A stretch of DNA of 64,000 bases from Temnopleurus reevesii (GCA_036244855.1 BQKZ01000592.1:1-64000), one strand, 5' to 3'. Numbered from the stretch's first letter, positions 47,762 through 58,469 are shown. The notes: a model not told the origin generated them from the sequence alone. A program made the numbers and translations.

Positions 47762-47806
47762 ATGGTGTAGACCGTCACGAGGTATCTCAGAGATACAGCA
47801 TTGGAG
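47762..47806 (+). pseudogene. Cassette 4 with in-frame stop
   Basis: The splice-like borders are intact (TTTCTCTCAG before, GAG|GTAAGC after) and the length is still 45 nt. The third codon is TAG where the other units have TGG, followed by further substitutions (ATG to ACG, AGT to AGA). If spliced in, it would end translation after two cassette residues. This marks it as a degraded unit or as a poison cassette. Confidence 0.55.
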
Positions 47807-47931
47807 GTAAGCGAATTGTATATATGGTATATCATCAAATGTGTGAAAAGATTTTAAGGGAAAGTTCACAGGGAAGTGAAACAGAACCTTGGTGTTCCAC
47901 TGGTGGCAGGGATCGTATCCATTTCTCTCAG

Positions 47932-47976
47932 GTGGTGTGGACCGTCATGAGGTATCTCAGTGATACAGCATTAGAG
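47932..47976 (+). CDS. Candidate 15-codon cassette exon (cassette 5)
   Basis: This block reads VVWTVMRYLSDTALE between TTTCTCTCAG and GTAAGCGG, phase 0/0. The flanking intron resembles that of cassette 2, which suggests duplication in blocks of more than one unit. Confidence 0.35.
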
Positions 47977-48102
47977 GTAAGCGGATGGTATATCATCAAA
48001 TGTATGAAAGGAAATAAAGTTTAAGTTAATAGGGAAGTGAAACAGAACATTGGTGTTCCACTGGTGGCAGGGGATCAGATCCATTTCTCTCAGGTGGTGT
48101 GN

Positions 48103-48240
48103 GAAACTGGAGGTGCAGGAATGCTTGTTTGTAGGGATGTAAAACCAAAGTTAGGTGCTCCACTGGTGGCAGGGGCTCGCATCCATTTCTCACAGGTGGT
48201 GTGGACCGTCATGAGTTATCTCAGTGATTCAGCACTTGAG
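48103..48240 (+). CDS. Second (allelic?) copy of the 3' end of the 441-codon exon
   Basis: Immediately after a single N the sequence restarts as a near-identical copy of 47028-47159, ending VVWTVMSYLSDSALE|GTAAGC at 48240. It has one Thr-to-Ser change and is followed by an intron resembling the one after 47320, not the one after 47159. The abrupt start at an N and the coding identity point to the other haplotype joined in tandem rather than a real second exon. Confidence 0.6.
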
Positions 48241-48357
48241 GTAAGCTTGTGGTATTTCATAAGAAATATTTACAGAATTAAAGTTAAAGATAATTGAGAT
48301 GTGAAGCCATAGTTAGGTGCTCCACTGGTGGCAGGGGATCACAACCATTTCGCTCAG

Positions 48358-48402
48358 GTGGTGTGGACCGTCATGAGGTATCTCAGTGATACAGCACTTG
48401 AG
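48358..48402 (+). CDS. Candidate 15-codon cassette exon (last intact cassette)
   Basis: This block reads VVWTVMRYLSDTALE, flanked by TTTCGCTCAG and GTAAGCCATGG. The downstream intron matches the one after the 441-codon exon at 47159. After it, only a truncated lead sequence remains, to about 48506. Confidence 0.35.
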
Positions 48403-48981
48403 GTAAGCCATGGGTATATAATAAAATTTGTGAAAAAAAAACAGTTTAAGTGAAACAGAACCTTGGTGTTCCACCGGTGGCAGCAGATCACATCCATTTT
48501 TCACCGGTTTGAAACAATACATTGTATACTAAACTTCATTCTGTGTGATCATCTTTGTATCCATGTAACGATAGAGTTATCTCTCTTTTATATATCTATT
48601 ATACAGTATAACGAACAGTATAATATTTGAAAGTACAGAGAATATAGAGTAGAAAATTTCATAGAAGGCACATTGATTACAGGGCATTTGTGTGGTCGTC
48701 TTGCCTAAGCTGAAAGCCCTGTAGGTTTGTGGGTGGTGTCTTACTTAAAAAAGTAAGATATGATACAGTACATTTTAAAGAATTATTCATTTTCAATGTT
48801 CAATCGTTTGTACCTTTAATATTTGGCTTTTAAATTTTTGTGTATGTCCTGTTTTAGCAAAAGTAATGGATTCACAAGTAAATAAACATTTGATCCAATT
48901 GATGTTTTATATACTTCTCAAATAAAATTAGGGATCACTTGGCTTCTGATTTTTTCACTTCCCTGTTGGCTCACTTTTCAG

Positions 48982-49137
48982 GATGTGCAGTGGAGTGAGA
49001 GACATCAAGCAACAACTGAAATCACTTGTGTGAAAATGATTTCACTGAATGTGATAAAATGCAAGACTGTTTCATTTTGGGGGATTTCCAGACATATAAA
49101 AATTCATAGTAAAATTGATACAAATAATAATTCCTAA
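48982..49137 (+). CDS. Candidate alternative terminal exon (51 codons and stop)
   Basis: After a pyrimidine-rich acceptor (GGCTCACTTTTCAG) the sequence is open in phase 0 for 51 codons. It starts DVQWSERHQATTEI and ends in TAA at 49135-49137. Joined to the 441-codon exon or any cassette it would read TALE-DVQWSERHQ and finish the protein. No clear AATAAA follows closely, and the second half (KCKTVSFWG, many Asn and Ile) looks like translated AT-rich intron. Either a weak donor (TGT|GTGAAA) ends a shorter exon, or this is a read-through terminal exon. It may also be chance. Confidence 0.35.
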   Translation, partial: DVQWSERHQATTEITCVKMISLNVIKCKTVSFWGISRHIKIHSKIDTNNNS

Positions 49138-49381
49138 GTTTTATTTTGTAGTGTACTTTCGCAAATCTGAATAATATTTTACAATTATATTCAATCCAAA
49201 CAAATCCTCTCTCTTGCAATAACAGATAGGAGAGTGCAGTTGATTCACTATATGGTTTATTGCCAAGAGAGGGAGACATTCGTGTATGAGTGTGAACCTT
49301 GTTCAAGGTTGCTTATCCACCTTTTTTCCTTCCCGATCTCCAACTTTCCACCTATTCTTCACTGTCTCTCTCTCCCCCACA

Positions 49382-49391
49382 AACACACACC

Positions 49392-49436
<45 letters not shown>

Positions 49437-49447
49437 ACACACACACT
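49382..49447. repeat. (AC)n microsatellite
   Basis: ACACAC for about 60 bp with single interruptions, then CACTCACTC-type sequence to about 49470. Confidence 0.95.
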
Positions 49448-50204
49448 CACTCACCCACTCACCCACTCTAACACTCAAATCTTAAGGATTGAAAGTTCCA
49501 ATTAGCATTGATATGAGTTCTATTTATGCCAACATTATGTCAAGTGTAAATGATATTTGGTTTAATACCCACAGCTAGAGTGGGCTCAGGAAAGCTCAAC
49601 AACCATCAAAATATTCCATATTCTATAGACCAACTCCATGAAATTGTTGGTTGAATTTCTTAATGAAAAGTCATGACCCTGTTTACATTTCAAGTACATT
49701 TTTAATGCCCACGTTTTACATTTCTGATAATGAATTCATTCTAAAATTACTTTCAATTTAAATTGCAAAAATTGAATTTACAATTCTAAGAGTGAAAAAT
49801 AAGTGTGGTATGATATAGGTCACATTGCCAGGGTGTTCTGCTCTTGTTGAACATTTTAGAGATAATATTTGTGGCTTTCAAAGTTACTTACATCTTCATC
49901 AATTTATTATTAATGAGAATTGCAGTGATGGAATAATTTATGTCATATTTAAATCTGCAATAAATGTGCTGGCATTCCTATGAATCTTGGTACATTTTGG
50001 AGCCTTTTTATCTTCTGTATTTTTGTAAGTTATAGATTTGATTTTAATGAGACAACGATCAAAATGAGTGTGACACAAATACAAAATGGTCTTATTTGAT
50101 AGCCGTGTTCATTATTCATCTATCATTTAAGAACAGGAACGAATGCTAATTGTAGCACATACTATATTACATTTCCATGTTAGGTTTGTTGCTTTTGCAT
50201 TAGT

Positions 50205-50404
50205 TTTCTTCACTTTACTCTTTCTCTTTCTTCTTCTTTATCCTTTTCTCCTTCATATTCCTCGGCTTTTGATTAATATTCTGCACCCCATTTCTTTTTA
50301 ATCATTTTGATCACCTCATCTTCCCCGTCTCCCTTCTTTCTCTCCATCTATCTGTATTTCAATTTTGCTTTCTCTCTCTCTCTCTCTCTTTCTCTCCCTC
50401 TCTC

Positions 50405-50435
<31 letters not shown>

Positions 50436-50690
50436 TGCTCTCTCTGTCTCTGTCTGTCTCTCTCTCCCTCCTCTCTCTCTCTCTCTCTCTCTGCCCCTTT
50501 CTCCCTCCCTTTATTTGTCCCCTCCCCTCCTCCCTCTCCCTCTCCCTCTCCTGCTCCCATTCCCTACAACATTTCTTATTCCCCCTCATCCTTCCTCCTC
50601 TCTGTCGATCTCCTCTCTATTTATCTCTCTCCATCTCTTTAACCTGTCTTCCTCTATCCTCTCTTCATCTCTCTTTTCTACCAATCGATG
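50205..50690. repeat. Long CT-rich tract
   Basis: (CT)n and CCCTCC blocks over nearly 500 bp. The Leu/Ser plus-strand and Glu/Arg minus-strand frames are composition artefacts. Confidence 0.9.
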
Positions 50691-51642
50691 AATAACATCA
50701 CTTCCGAACCAGTCTTGTGTAAACGTTCCCCAAATCAAGAGCTCTTGAGTCTTGACCTTTTTATCTGTATGCAAGAATTCTTACACTTGACCAAGAATAA
50801 TTATTCTAGATCACTTCATCTGCCCATTAAAGGCATACCCCTTGCCTATTAAAGGGAGAGATTGTATCATAAGAGGGAGGAAAATTTCTAAATCGGTTCA
50901 TTTGAATTTTATTTCACCGAAACAATGAAAAACATAGTACCAAAGTAAAACATATACAGTTGTTTGGTTGATAGCAGCCAGAAAGGAAAAAAAAACCTTG
51001 TAAATAGTTGACTGAGAATAGATAACAATAAAAATGTACTTTACCTTGATCAATAACATTTACAACATAAGATTTTAACATAATTACCAATAACAGTAAC
51101 AGTAACATTACAAGAAAACAGCTCCAGATTTTACTTTGGGGAAAAATTATATTTGACATGTACTCATGTGTTGCAAGAATACATCAGCAAGGTAATATCT
51201 GATATTTGAGGAATTCTATGTTACCATAAAGAGTATCAATAATTACAGCTTACCACTGATCGATTATACTAGAATGCTAGAAAGATAATTGAATATAAAA
51301 TAGGATGTTCCTCCTATGTTACATTAAAATTGAGTGCATGATCTACATTTTAATCAATTGTTGAATAAAAAGGACAGGATTCATCTGCGATATGTATGCA
51401 ATCGTATATTCAAGTGTACATTGTGAGCACTGGTGGACAAGACAAAAACTGTGCTAGCAGTGTCATGATAGCATTAGTGAGACCATGGACTGTGGCATTT
51501 GAGGCCCATGATGAGAGAGGCTATATGATGAATTTGAATTAAATGTTCTCATATCATTTGCAGAAAAATAAGGTATTCATCATACAAAAAATAAGCTTGC
51601 AGAACAAAGGAGCTTGCAGAACCAGAGAGGGAGGGGCAGCCA

Positions 51643-51656
51643 CCCCCCCCCCCCCC
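51643..51656. repeat. Poly-C run
   Basis: About 14 C. Confidence 0.95.
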
Positions 51657-52060
51657 TCCAAATCAGTGCAAATATTTTAAGTTAAACAGTTATTTTCTTT
51701 ATATGAGAGTGTGAAAAAAATGATGATACACAACTTCACTTTTCAAAACGTTGTGCTTTACCTGTTGGAAAACAATACACTTTGCAAATAGGAATATATT
51801 AGTCATGAAGGGGACTATTGAATTGCTTGATTGAAAGTTGGCAGTCCTCTCCTATAAAAGTAGCTTTACAATTAAGCTATAACATTAGAAGCAAATCAAG
51901 CATAAACTGAGATATAAAATAAAATTTATAATGTTAGCAGAATGGGCAGAAAGAGAAATGAGGGGAATGATCAAACTCTTACAATATATGCACGAACAAC
52001 AAACGAAAGGCACCTCATGATGAAGATAAAGACATTGGAACATCATTATTGCTGAGTGAG

Positions 52061-52063
52061 AGA

Positions 52064-52099
<36 letters not shown>
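52061..52099. repeat. (GA)n microsatellite before the exon at 52197
   Basis: A GAGAGA run about 100 bp upstream of the acceptor. A frame that starts in it runs through the exon in the wrong phase. Confidence 0.95.
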
Positions 52100-52196
52100 T
52101 TGTTTCTTACCATAATTTTTCATTCAAAATTTCCTGCACCATATGAAATACTTCATTTTTTACTCTTCCATTTTTGTTCTTTCTTCACCCTGACAG

Positions 52197-52456
52197 AAAG
52201 CGCGGCGGACATTTTCGGTTGGCGACGATCAGTTGATGCGAATACGCCAGCAGCAACAGCCGGTCGGTGCCAAATCCACCAACTCAAACTCCAACATCTT
52301 TGCCTCAGTGAAGGAAGAAGATGAAGCCACGACTGCCCCTCCTCCTTCTCCATCATCCCCGTTGCCAGGACAACCCGCTGCCAATCAGGAGAGTGCCTTT
52401 GAGGATGTGTTCACGCCCAATTCGCTCACGGAGACGCAGAAGAAAGCAAGAAATAT
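52197..52456 (+). CDS. Internal coding exon (86 codons plus 2 nt), same gene
   Basis: The acceptor is TTCTTTCTTCACCCTGACAG and the donor is AT|GTAAGTAA, giving phase 0 at the start and a codon split after two bases at the end. The product opens KARRTFSVGDDQ (RTFSVGDD at residues 4-11), has a short glutamine run at 18-21, a low-complexity Asn/Ser/Pro/acidic middle, and ends SLTETQKKARN. RTFSVGDD closely resembles RTFSLVDD in the exon at 26430, so both may be sites for the same basophilic kinase or 14-3-3-like reader. Phase permits joining to either upstream exon with skipping. The helical-looking end could be the lead into a folded domain (for example a RhoGEF DH domain), but that is speculation. 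The next exon is not seen in this window. Confidence 0.78.
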
Positions 52457-52744
52457 GTAAGTAATTTTATTCTTTGTATCGAAATGAGATATCAGATAAC
52501 ATTTATTCCTCAAAGTATTTCATGCTCCCAACATAAACCAAAGCACGCAATTGCCAAGGTATGGACAATCTGAGCTGTGTTTGAGAAAGCTGTTTTCGTA
52601 GATCTACACATGACTCTATGAACGACTGATGACCGTTTCCCGCACTCAATAATAAACCTGGGTGCTGGATCGCACCTGACAAAGGATCACCAGTCGTACG
52701 TAGAGTCATGAGTAGATTTCCATAATCAGCTGTATGAAATACAA

Positions 52745-52905
52745 CCCAGGGCGGTGTTTCACCAAATCATTCTTTAAGTCACGAAGACTGGCATACATTA
52801 ACAAATGTAATTAGGGTAAGATTCTTGATCATTCAGCACAAGAACTGGTACCAGTCTTGTGTAAAGTCGTCTTTAAAAATCTTTCTTGGTGAAATACAAC
52901 CCTGT
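52745..52905. mobile_element. Foldback family 2 copy downstream of the last exon
   Basis: CCCAGGGCGGTGTTTCACCA on the left and CTTGGTGAAATACAACCCTG on the right, with the interior GATCATTCAGCACAAGAACT shared with the copies at 4-7 kb. It is shorter because of internal deletions and lies 0.3 kb after the exon ending 52456. Confidence 0.75.
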
Positions 52906-54449
52906 TGACTAATGCTGACATAAGAGGGCAGCAGACTACTGCCATATACCATGAGGGGAAAATTCTGACTCTGGAGCTGATAGCTTAGAGTTAAATGCCT
53001 CTTCATACCTTGGGGACAGATAAACCATACATAAGACTGGACGAGGTACACATCGAATTGACTGAACATAGGTGGGTACATTGCAAGATGGGTACATTGC
53101 AGTAATGGCGTCTGTTGCCTTACACAGAGAGCAATCACAAGACAGGGTTATTAAAAATGTTTTGAATAATGGAGATATCCATCTTCACATCTGCCATTCC
53201 TTCAATATATATATATTTTTATCATTATTTATTCGGGAAATTCAAAACAGTTAAAGAAAAATATTAGTGTCCTGAATATCATAACTGCAGAATTGCCAAT
53301 TATTCCAAAATATGTATCTAGTCAAAACGGAAATGTGCATAATCCAACAGCTGAACAAAAGTAAGAGAAAGCATGACAACAATGACCTAAACCCATTGAC
53401 TACTAAATTATGTAATATTCATAGGCTTTGTGAAGGGACTACCCTGTGTCAGTAGTCAAACAGTTAATCTCAGTCATTTACTTATGATGAGAACTTTTAA
53501 TTCATATGAAAATACACCTCATGTACATGTACATCCCGGAAGGGCAGGCAACTCTCTACTGCCCTGTTTTTGTTTCTTCTGAAAATAAGTCTCATCAACA
53601 ATACAAATTTTCTGTGCAGGAATTTCATCCCTTAGAAATGCTTGTCATTGATGAATGCAGAAATAAAACCAAAGTCTGTATAACTTCAAAAATATTCTTT
53701 ATACAGCCTAAGGCTCAAATTTCAGTAAGTCCTTTTTTAACGTTTTAAAAATTTGTTAGCTTTCATAAAACCACCCTTACAATGGACACCAAAAAGAGCC
53801 CTTTTTATTTTATTGTGAAAATTTCCTGCAATTACTCTCACCTTATATTCAACATATATCTTGGGGATGTATTTAGTACTGGGAAATGATGGAAGCAAAT
53901 GTAAACATTCTCTCTGCAATTTCTGAGGAGAAAGTCTTCTCTGAATAAGAGCGGATGATACTATCAAGGCAGAATCTTACTGCATGGCCTTCAAAATATC
54001 ACGTTTCTAATTTATCTTGTGAGAAAGATCATCTGTGTGCTTCTTCACACTGTTATTTGATCATCACAATGTTATCATTCATTTGAGCTTTCTTCATATG
54101 GCAGCAACAATTCCTTGGGTTGCAGCATTATTTTCATATGATAATAATGATAATGATCTACAATTTGTATGGTGTCAAATAATTTTCAAAAAATGCTCAA
54201 TGCGCAACTGGTGCAAAAGAGTAGGATAAATTATACACAAAACACAGCAGAGAAAAAATAATTGCAACAAAAAAAATAAGAAAAAATAAGTTACACTATG
54301 AAATCTCAAATATGTGTTTAGATAGTTATTTCTTACTGCTATAGATATGAAAACAAACAAGTCATATTTTCCCATCAATTTATTCTTCAAATTAGGTCAT
54401 ATTCGAAAGATATGTTTCCCAATGAAAATGAAAATGAATTACCTTCCCT
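52906..54449. other. Intronic stretch after the exon ending 52456
   Basis: No exon recognised. CTAGTCAAAACGGAAATGTGCATAATCC...CAACAGCTGAACAAAAGT near 53320-53360 resembles GTGGTCAAAATTAGAATGTG...CAACAGCTGAGCAAAAGT near 15330-15370, a shared interspersed repeat of unknown type. Confidence 0.4.
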
Positions 54450-54764
54450 ATTCTACCTAAAGGTCATATGACCTTACAATTTGTATTTGCACGCCTTGCT
54501 GTAGGCCTATATCTTTTTTTTTTTACTTCACTCTTTTCACGTTGTTTTCTTGAAGAATATGAGAGATCCGGTTGCTTTTATTCCATCCTTAGAGATTGAC
54601 GGTTTTCATTCTCACAAGCAAAAATTACAATGGGATTGGGAGAAGTTTAAAACTGTGAAAGGCTGTGGGAAGGAAACAAAAAGATACAGGAAAAAGGACA
54701 GAATGAGGGTAGGGATAAGTGAGGTGTACAGCAAAAGGAAAGAGAAAGACAAAGATGGAAAATG

Positions 54765-54890
54765 AGACAGAGAAAGAAAGAGACAGACAGACAGAAAGAA
54801 AGATGGGAAAAATTAGACAGAGGGAGAGAGAGGGAGGGAGGGAGGGGGGAGAGAGAGAGATTTAGAAATGAGAGAGAGAGAAATATAGAA
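54765..54890. repeat. GA/GACA-rich purine tract (copy A)
   Basis: GAGAAAGAAAGAGACAGACA and GAGAGAGGGAGGGAGG-type sequence. Copy B has a shorter version near 56770-56865. Confidence 0.9.
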
Positions 54891-55617
54891 GGAGTAGGAA
54901 AAGACGTAGCAAAGGGAGAAAGAATTGAACAAGGCTAAAAGACTTTCTGAAAGCTGGCATGCATAAATCAACTTTTCGTTGGCTTTAGGTACTAATTATA
55001 AAACATTTTTTTCCTCCATCAATTTTTTATCTGCTTTCCTTCTTCCTTTTGACTTCACTTTTCAAGGAATAAGGAGATAAAAAGAAAAATAGAAGCTTTT
55101 GGTTATCCCTTTCCAGAAAAACAAAATAATCTTTGCTTGAAATACAGAAATCAGATATGGAAGACAAGTACCAAAATATGAAGCACGGTCTGGTGTTCTG
55201 ACTGAGATTTACGTCTTGTTTGCGAAACGTTATACGATAAACTGTCAGATAAAGGTCATCCGTGACAAAGCTCAGAATAAATCATCCCTTTCTTGACAAG
55301 AATTTGCATGTTGCGCAGGAGATTTGCCCTCTAGCAGGCCAGTATTCGTTGGAGCTTGCTGGATTGATGCTAGAGATGGATTCTTATTTTATTCTCTTCT
55401 CTCTTGGGGTTTGGTCGTTGAATTTCACAGGGAAGAAAACTATGAATGAGAAGCAACAAGCTATTCATTGGGATAAAGCAATGTTGCCAACTGTACTGGA
55501 ATATGTATGAGATTGGTTATATTCTTTATGTATTTTGTGATGGAGCAGCTAAGCATAAGCGTTTTTGTAAAGGGTATCTGAGGTTAAGAAAAAAAGAGTA
55601 CTCTTATGTCGCTTAGG

Positions 55618-55791
55618 GTGTGTTGCTAAAAATCAACTGCAAATCAACTGCAACTTTGCACATTGTAACGTGCATTTTCATTCGTGCACGGTACGCGCAT
55701 TTAACTAGATGCGAATAAAACAATGGTTTTGATTGGCGCGTTCGGATCAACTGCAACTTGCTATCAATTGCAAATTTTGAGCAACACCCCC
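55618..55791. mobile_element. Foldback family 3 copy (copy A)
   Basis: Left TTA|GGGTGTGTTGCTAAAAATC, right TTTGAGCAACACCCCC|TTA. The interior CATTCGTGCACGGTACGCGC matches the copy at 24202. Confidence 0.75.
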
Positions 55792-56412
55792 TTACTTACA
55801 TAAAATTAACCCAAAATTTCTTTTATTTTTCATTTCATTTACAACCATCAAATTCTCATATAAAAAGCATTGACAAATGTACATAACAATATAAACTAAA
55901 TATAACAGTGTAGACAACAGGGAAGGCAAAAGGGCCGTATACATTGTTGCCACCGTGGAAAAAAATGAATTCATCCGACGTGACATGAATTCGCTAGTGA
56001 AAAAGTTAGAAGCAAATAAACTTCTCACTCTCTATCAATGTACGGAAACTAAGTCTTAGGTTAGAGTTAGGCTCTGTGCGAGGCTTTGCGAATGCATGCG
56101 CGTTCATTATGTGCACATTCATATTTCTTATTTGTGTGAATGAATGTTAGTACAAATCATTGTTTGATGTATCATGAGAAACCTTAATTTTTTTTTACAA
56201 TCTTACTATAATTAAACACCTTTCTATGATGTCATGGCATTTTTAGGAGAGTTGGTTTCGTGTATACTACGAAATAGCAAATTATCATTTTTGGCCTCAT
56301 ATATCCTTATGTTTGGTCTCACAGTAATCAACATTTTACTGAAGCTCTGTAGTTATCCATCTTCTCATTTATCATCTTAAGCCCTGGTCACATAGGACCC
56401 CTGAAGCAACAN

Positions 56413-56444
56413 TACATTATTGTCTGGGTGTAATTCCCCTTTAA
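56413..56444. mobile_element. Fragment of foldback family 4 right end at an assembly join
   Basis: ACATTATTGTCTGGGTGTAA followed by TTCCCCTTTAAC resembles the terminal 32 bp of the element at 44331-44816. It starts right after the N at 56412, so the allele here may have a family 4 insertion that was cut by the assembly break. Confidence 0.45.
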
Positions 56445-58367
56445 CTTCGCTCTTCTCCCTAAAGGTCATATGACCTTACAAATTTGATTTGCAGATTTTG
56501 CATATTCTTTTTTATATTCTTTACAAATTTCATTTTTAGATCTTGTATGTTATTTTTTTTTTATTGTACTCTCTTCACATTGTTTTCTTAAAGAATATGA
56601 GAGATCCGGTTGCTTTTATTCCATTCTTACAGATATTAGTTTTCATTCTCACAGGCAAAAATTAAAGCGGGATCGGGAGAAATTTAAAACTGTGAAAGGC
56701 TATGGGAAGGAAAAAATGAGATACAGAGAAAAGGAAAGAATGAGGGTAGGAATAAGTGGGGTATAGAACAAAAGGAAAGAGAAAGAAAAATTTGCAGAGA
56801 GGGGGGATAGCAAAAGAGATAGAGAGCTTGAAAATGAGAGAGAGATAGAGAGAGAGAAAGAGTAGTACGAGATGCATCCTCAAGAGAACGAATTGAACAG
56901 GGCTAAAAGACTTTCTGGAAGCTGACATGCATAAATTAATTTTTTGTTGGCTTCAGGGATTAAATATAAAGTAACATTTTGTCCCCACATCCATTTTTCA
57001 TCTCTCTCACTTTTCAAGGAACATGAAGAACAAAAAAGAAAAGAAGTTTTTAGTTATCCCTTTTTCAGAAAAACAAAAATAATCTTTGCTTGAAATACAG
57101 AAATCAGATAAGGAAGACAAGTACCAAAATATGAAGCACGGTCTGGTGTTCTGACTGAGATTTACGTCTTGTTTGCGAAACGTTATACGATAAACTGTCA
57201 GATAAAGGTCATCCGTGACAAAGCTCAGAATAAATCATCCCTTTCTTGACAAGAATTTGCATGTTGCGCAGGAGATTTGCCCTCTAGCAGGCCAGTATTC
57301 GTTGGAGCTTGCTGGATTGATGCTAGAGATGGATTCTTATTTTATTCTCTTCTCTCTTGGGGTTTGGTCGTTGAATTTCACAGGGAAGAAAACTGTGAAT
57401 GAGATGCTACAAGCTATTCATTGGGATAACGCAATGTTGCCAACAGTACTGGAATATGTATGAGATTGGTTATATTCTTTATGTATTTTGTGATGGAGCA
57501 GCTAAGCATAAGCATTTTTGTAAAGGGTATCTGAGGTTAAGAAAAAAAGAGTACTCTTATGTCGCTTAGGGTGTGTTGCTAAAAATCAACTGCAAATCAA
57601 CTGCAACTTTGCACATTGTAACGTGCATTTTCATTCGCGCACGGTACGCGCATTTAACTAGACGCGAATAAAACAATGGTTTTGATTGACGCATTCCGAT
57701 CAACTGCAACTTGCGATCAATTGCAACTTTTGAGCAACACCCCCTTACTTACATAAAATTAACCCAAAATTTCTTTTATTTTTCATTTCATTTACACCCA
57801 TCAAATTCTCATATAAAAAGCATTTACAAATGTGCATAACAATATAAACTAAATATAACAGTGTAGACAACAGGGAAGGCAAAAGGGCCGTATACATTGT
57901 TGCCACCGTGGAAAAAAATGAATTCATCCGACGTGACATGGATTCGCTAGTAAAGAAGTTAGAAGCAAATAAACTTCTCACTCTCTATCAATGTACGGAA
58001 ACTAAGTCTTAGGTTAGAGTTAGGCTCTGTGCGAGGCTTTGCGAATGCATGCGCGTTCATTATGTGCTCATTCATATTTCTTAATTGTGTGAACGAATGT
58101 TCGTACAAATCATTGTTTGATTATCATGAGAAACGTTAATTTTTTTTTTTAAATCTTACTATAATTAAACACTTTTCTATGATGTCATGGCATGTTTAGG
58201 AGAGTTGGTTTCGTGTATACTACGAAATAGCAAATTAGAATTTTTGGCCTCAGCTATCCTTTTGTTTGGTCTCACAGTAATCAACATTTTACTGTTCAAA
58301 GCTCTGTAGTTATCCATCTTCTCATTTATCATCTTAAGCCCTGGTCACATAGGACCTTGGAAGCAAC
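56445..58367. repeat. Copy B of the ~1.9 kb doubled segment
   Basis: It repeats 54450-56411 in the same order with substitutions and indels, then passes into the palindrome at 58332-58469 without a gap. The 82-codon frame recurs at 57215-57463 with three or four amino-acid changes. An unmerged allele is more likely than a real duplication. Confidence 0.8.
57573..57744. mobile_element. Foldback family 3 copy (copy B)
   Basis: It has the same ends and TTA flanks as 55618-55791, of which it is the probable allele. Confidence 0.75.
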
Positions 58368-58469
58368 ACGATTCACCCCGACTCTTTGTTAATTCACAGT
58401 TAACTGCCTCAGAACAACGAGTCGGGGTGAATCGTGTTGCTTCCGGGGGCCCTATGTTCCCAGGGCTTA
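58332..58469. repeat. Foldback palindrome, ~54-bp arms (AAGCAACACGATTCACCCCG)
   Basis: CTTAAGCCCTGGTCACATAG...AAGCAACACGATTCACCCCG on the left pairs with CGGGGTGAATCGTGTTGCTT...CCCAGGGCTTAAG on the right, with a loop of about 30 bp. The doubled segment at 54450-56411 stops inside the left arm of its own copy, at the N. Confidence 0.85.

Larger units (their letters stand above)
47060..48506 (+). repeat. Tandem array of exon-end cassettes (~160 bp period, 9-10 units)
   Basis: The end of the 441-codon exon and the start of its intron are repeated. Each unit has a GTTAGGTGCTCCACTGGTGG-type lead, a pyrimidine-rich TTCTCACAG or TTCTCTCAG, 45 nt encoding V/M-V-W-T-V-M-R/S-Y-L/F-S-D-T/S-A-L-E, and GAG|GTAAGC. 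The 45-nt blocks are 47115-47159 (inside the exon), 47276-47320, 47438-47482, 47600-47644, 47762-47806 (stop codon), 47932-47976, 48094-48101 (cut by N at 48102), 48196-48240 and 48358-48402. A degenerate unit ends near 48506. Each complete block is exactly 45 nt, so inclusion would preserve phase. Divergence is partly synonymous (CTT/TTA/TTG for Leu). The array could be alternatively used micro-exons or a decaying duplication of an exon-intron boundary. Units after 48102 probably belong to the other haplotype. Confidence 0.85.
54450..56411. repeat. Copy A of a ~1.9 kb doubled segment
   Basis: It contains CTAAAGGTCATATGACCTTA near its start and ends in AAGCCCTGGTCACATAGGAC and a few more bases before the N at 56412. 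It carries an 82-codon frame at 55262-55510 and a 78-codon minus frame at 55792-56028, both repeated with few changes in copy B. Neither has splice or homology support. It also carries one TTA-flanked foldback element at 55618-55791. Confidence 0.85.

Noticed and set aside
50307..50691. Ser/Leu-rich frames in the CT tract
   Set aside because: Composition artefacts; the minus strand gives Glu/Arg repeats over the same bases.
55262..55510. 82-codon frame repeated at 57215
   Set aside because: The repetition is due to the doubled segment, not conservation. The two copies differ by non-silent changes and have no splice or homology support.
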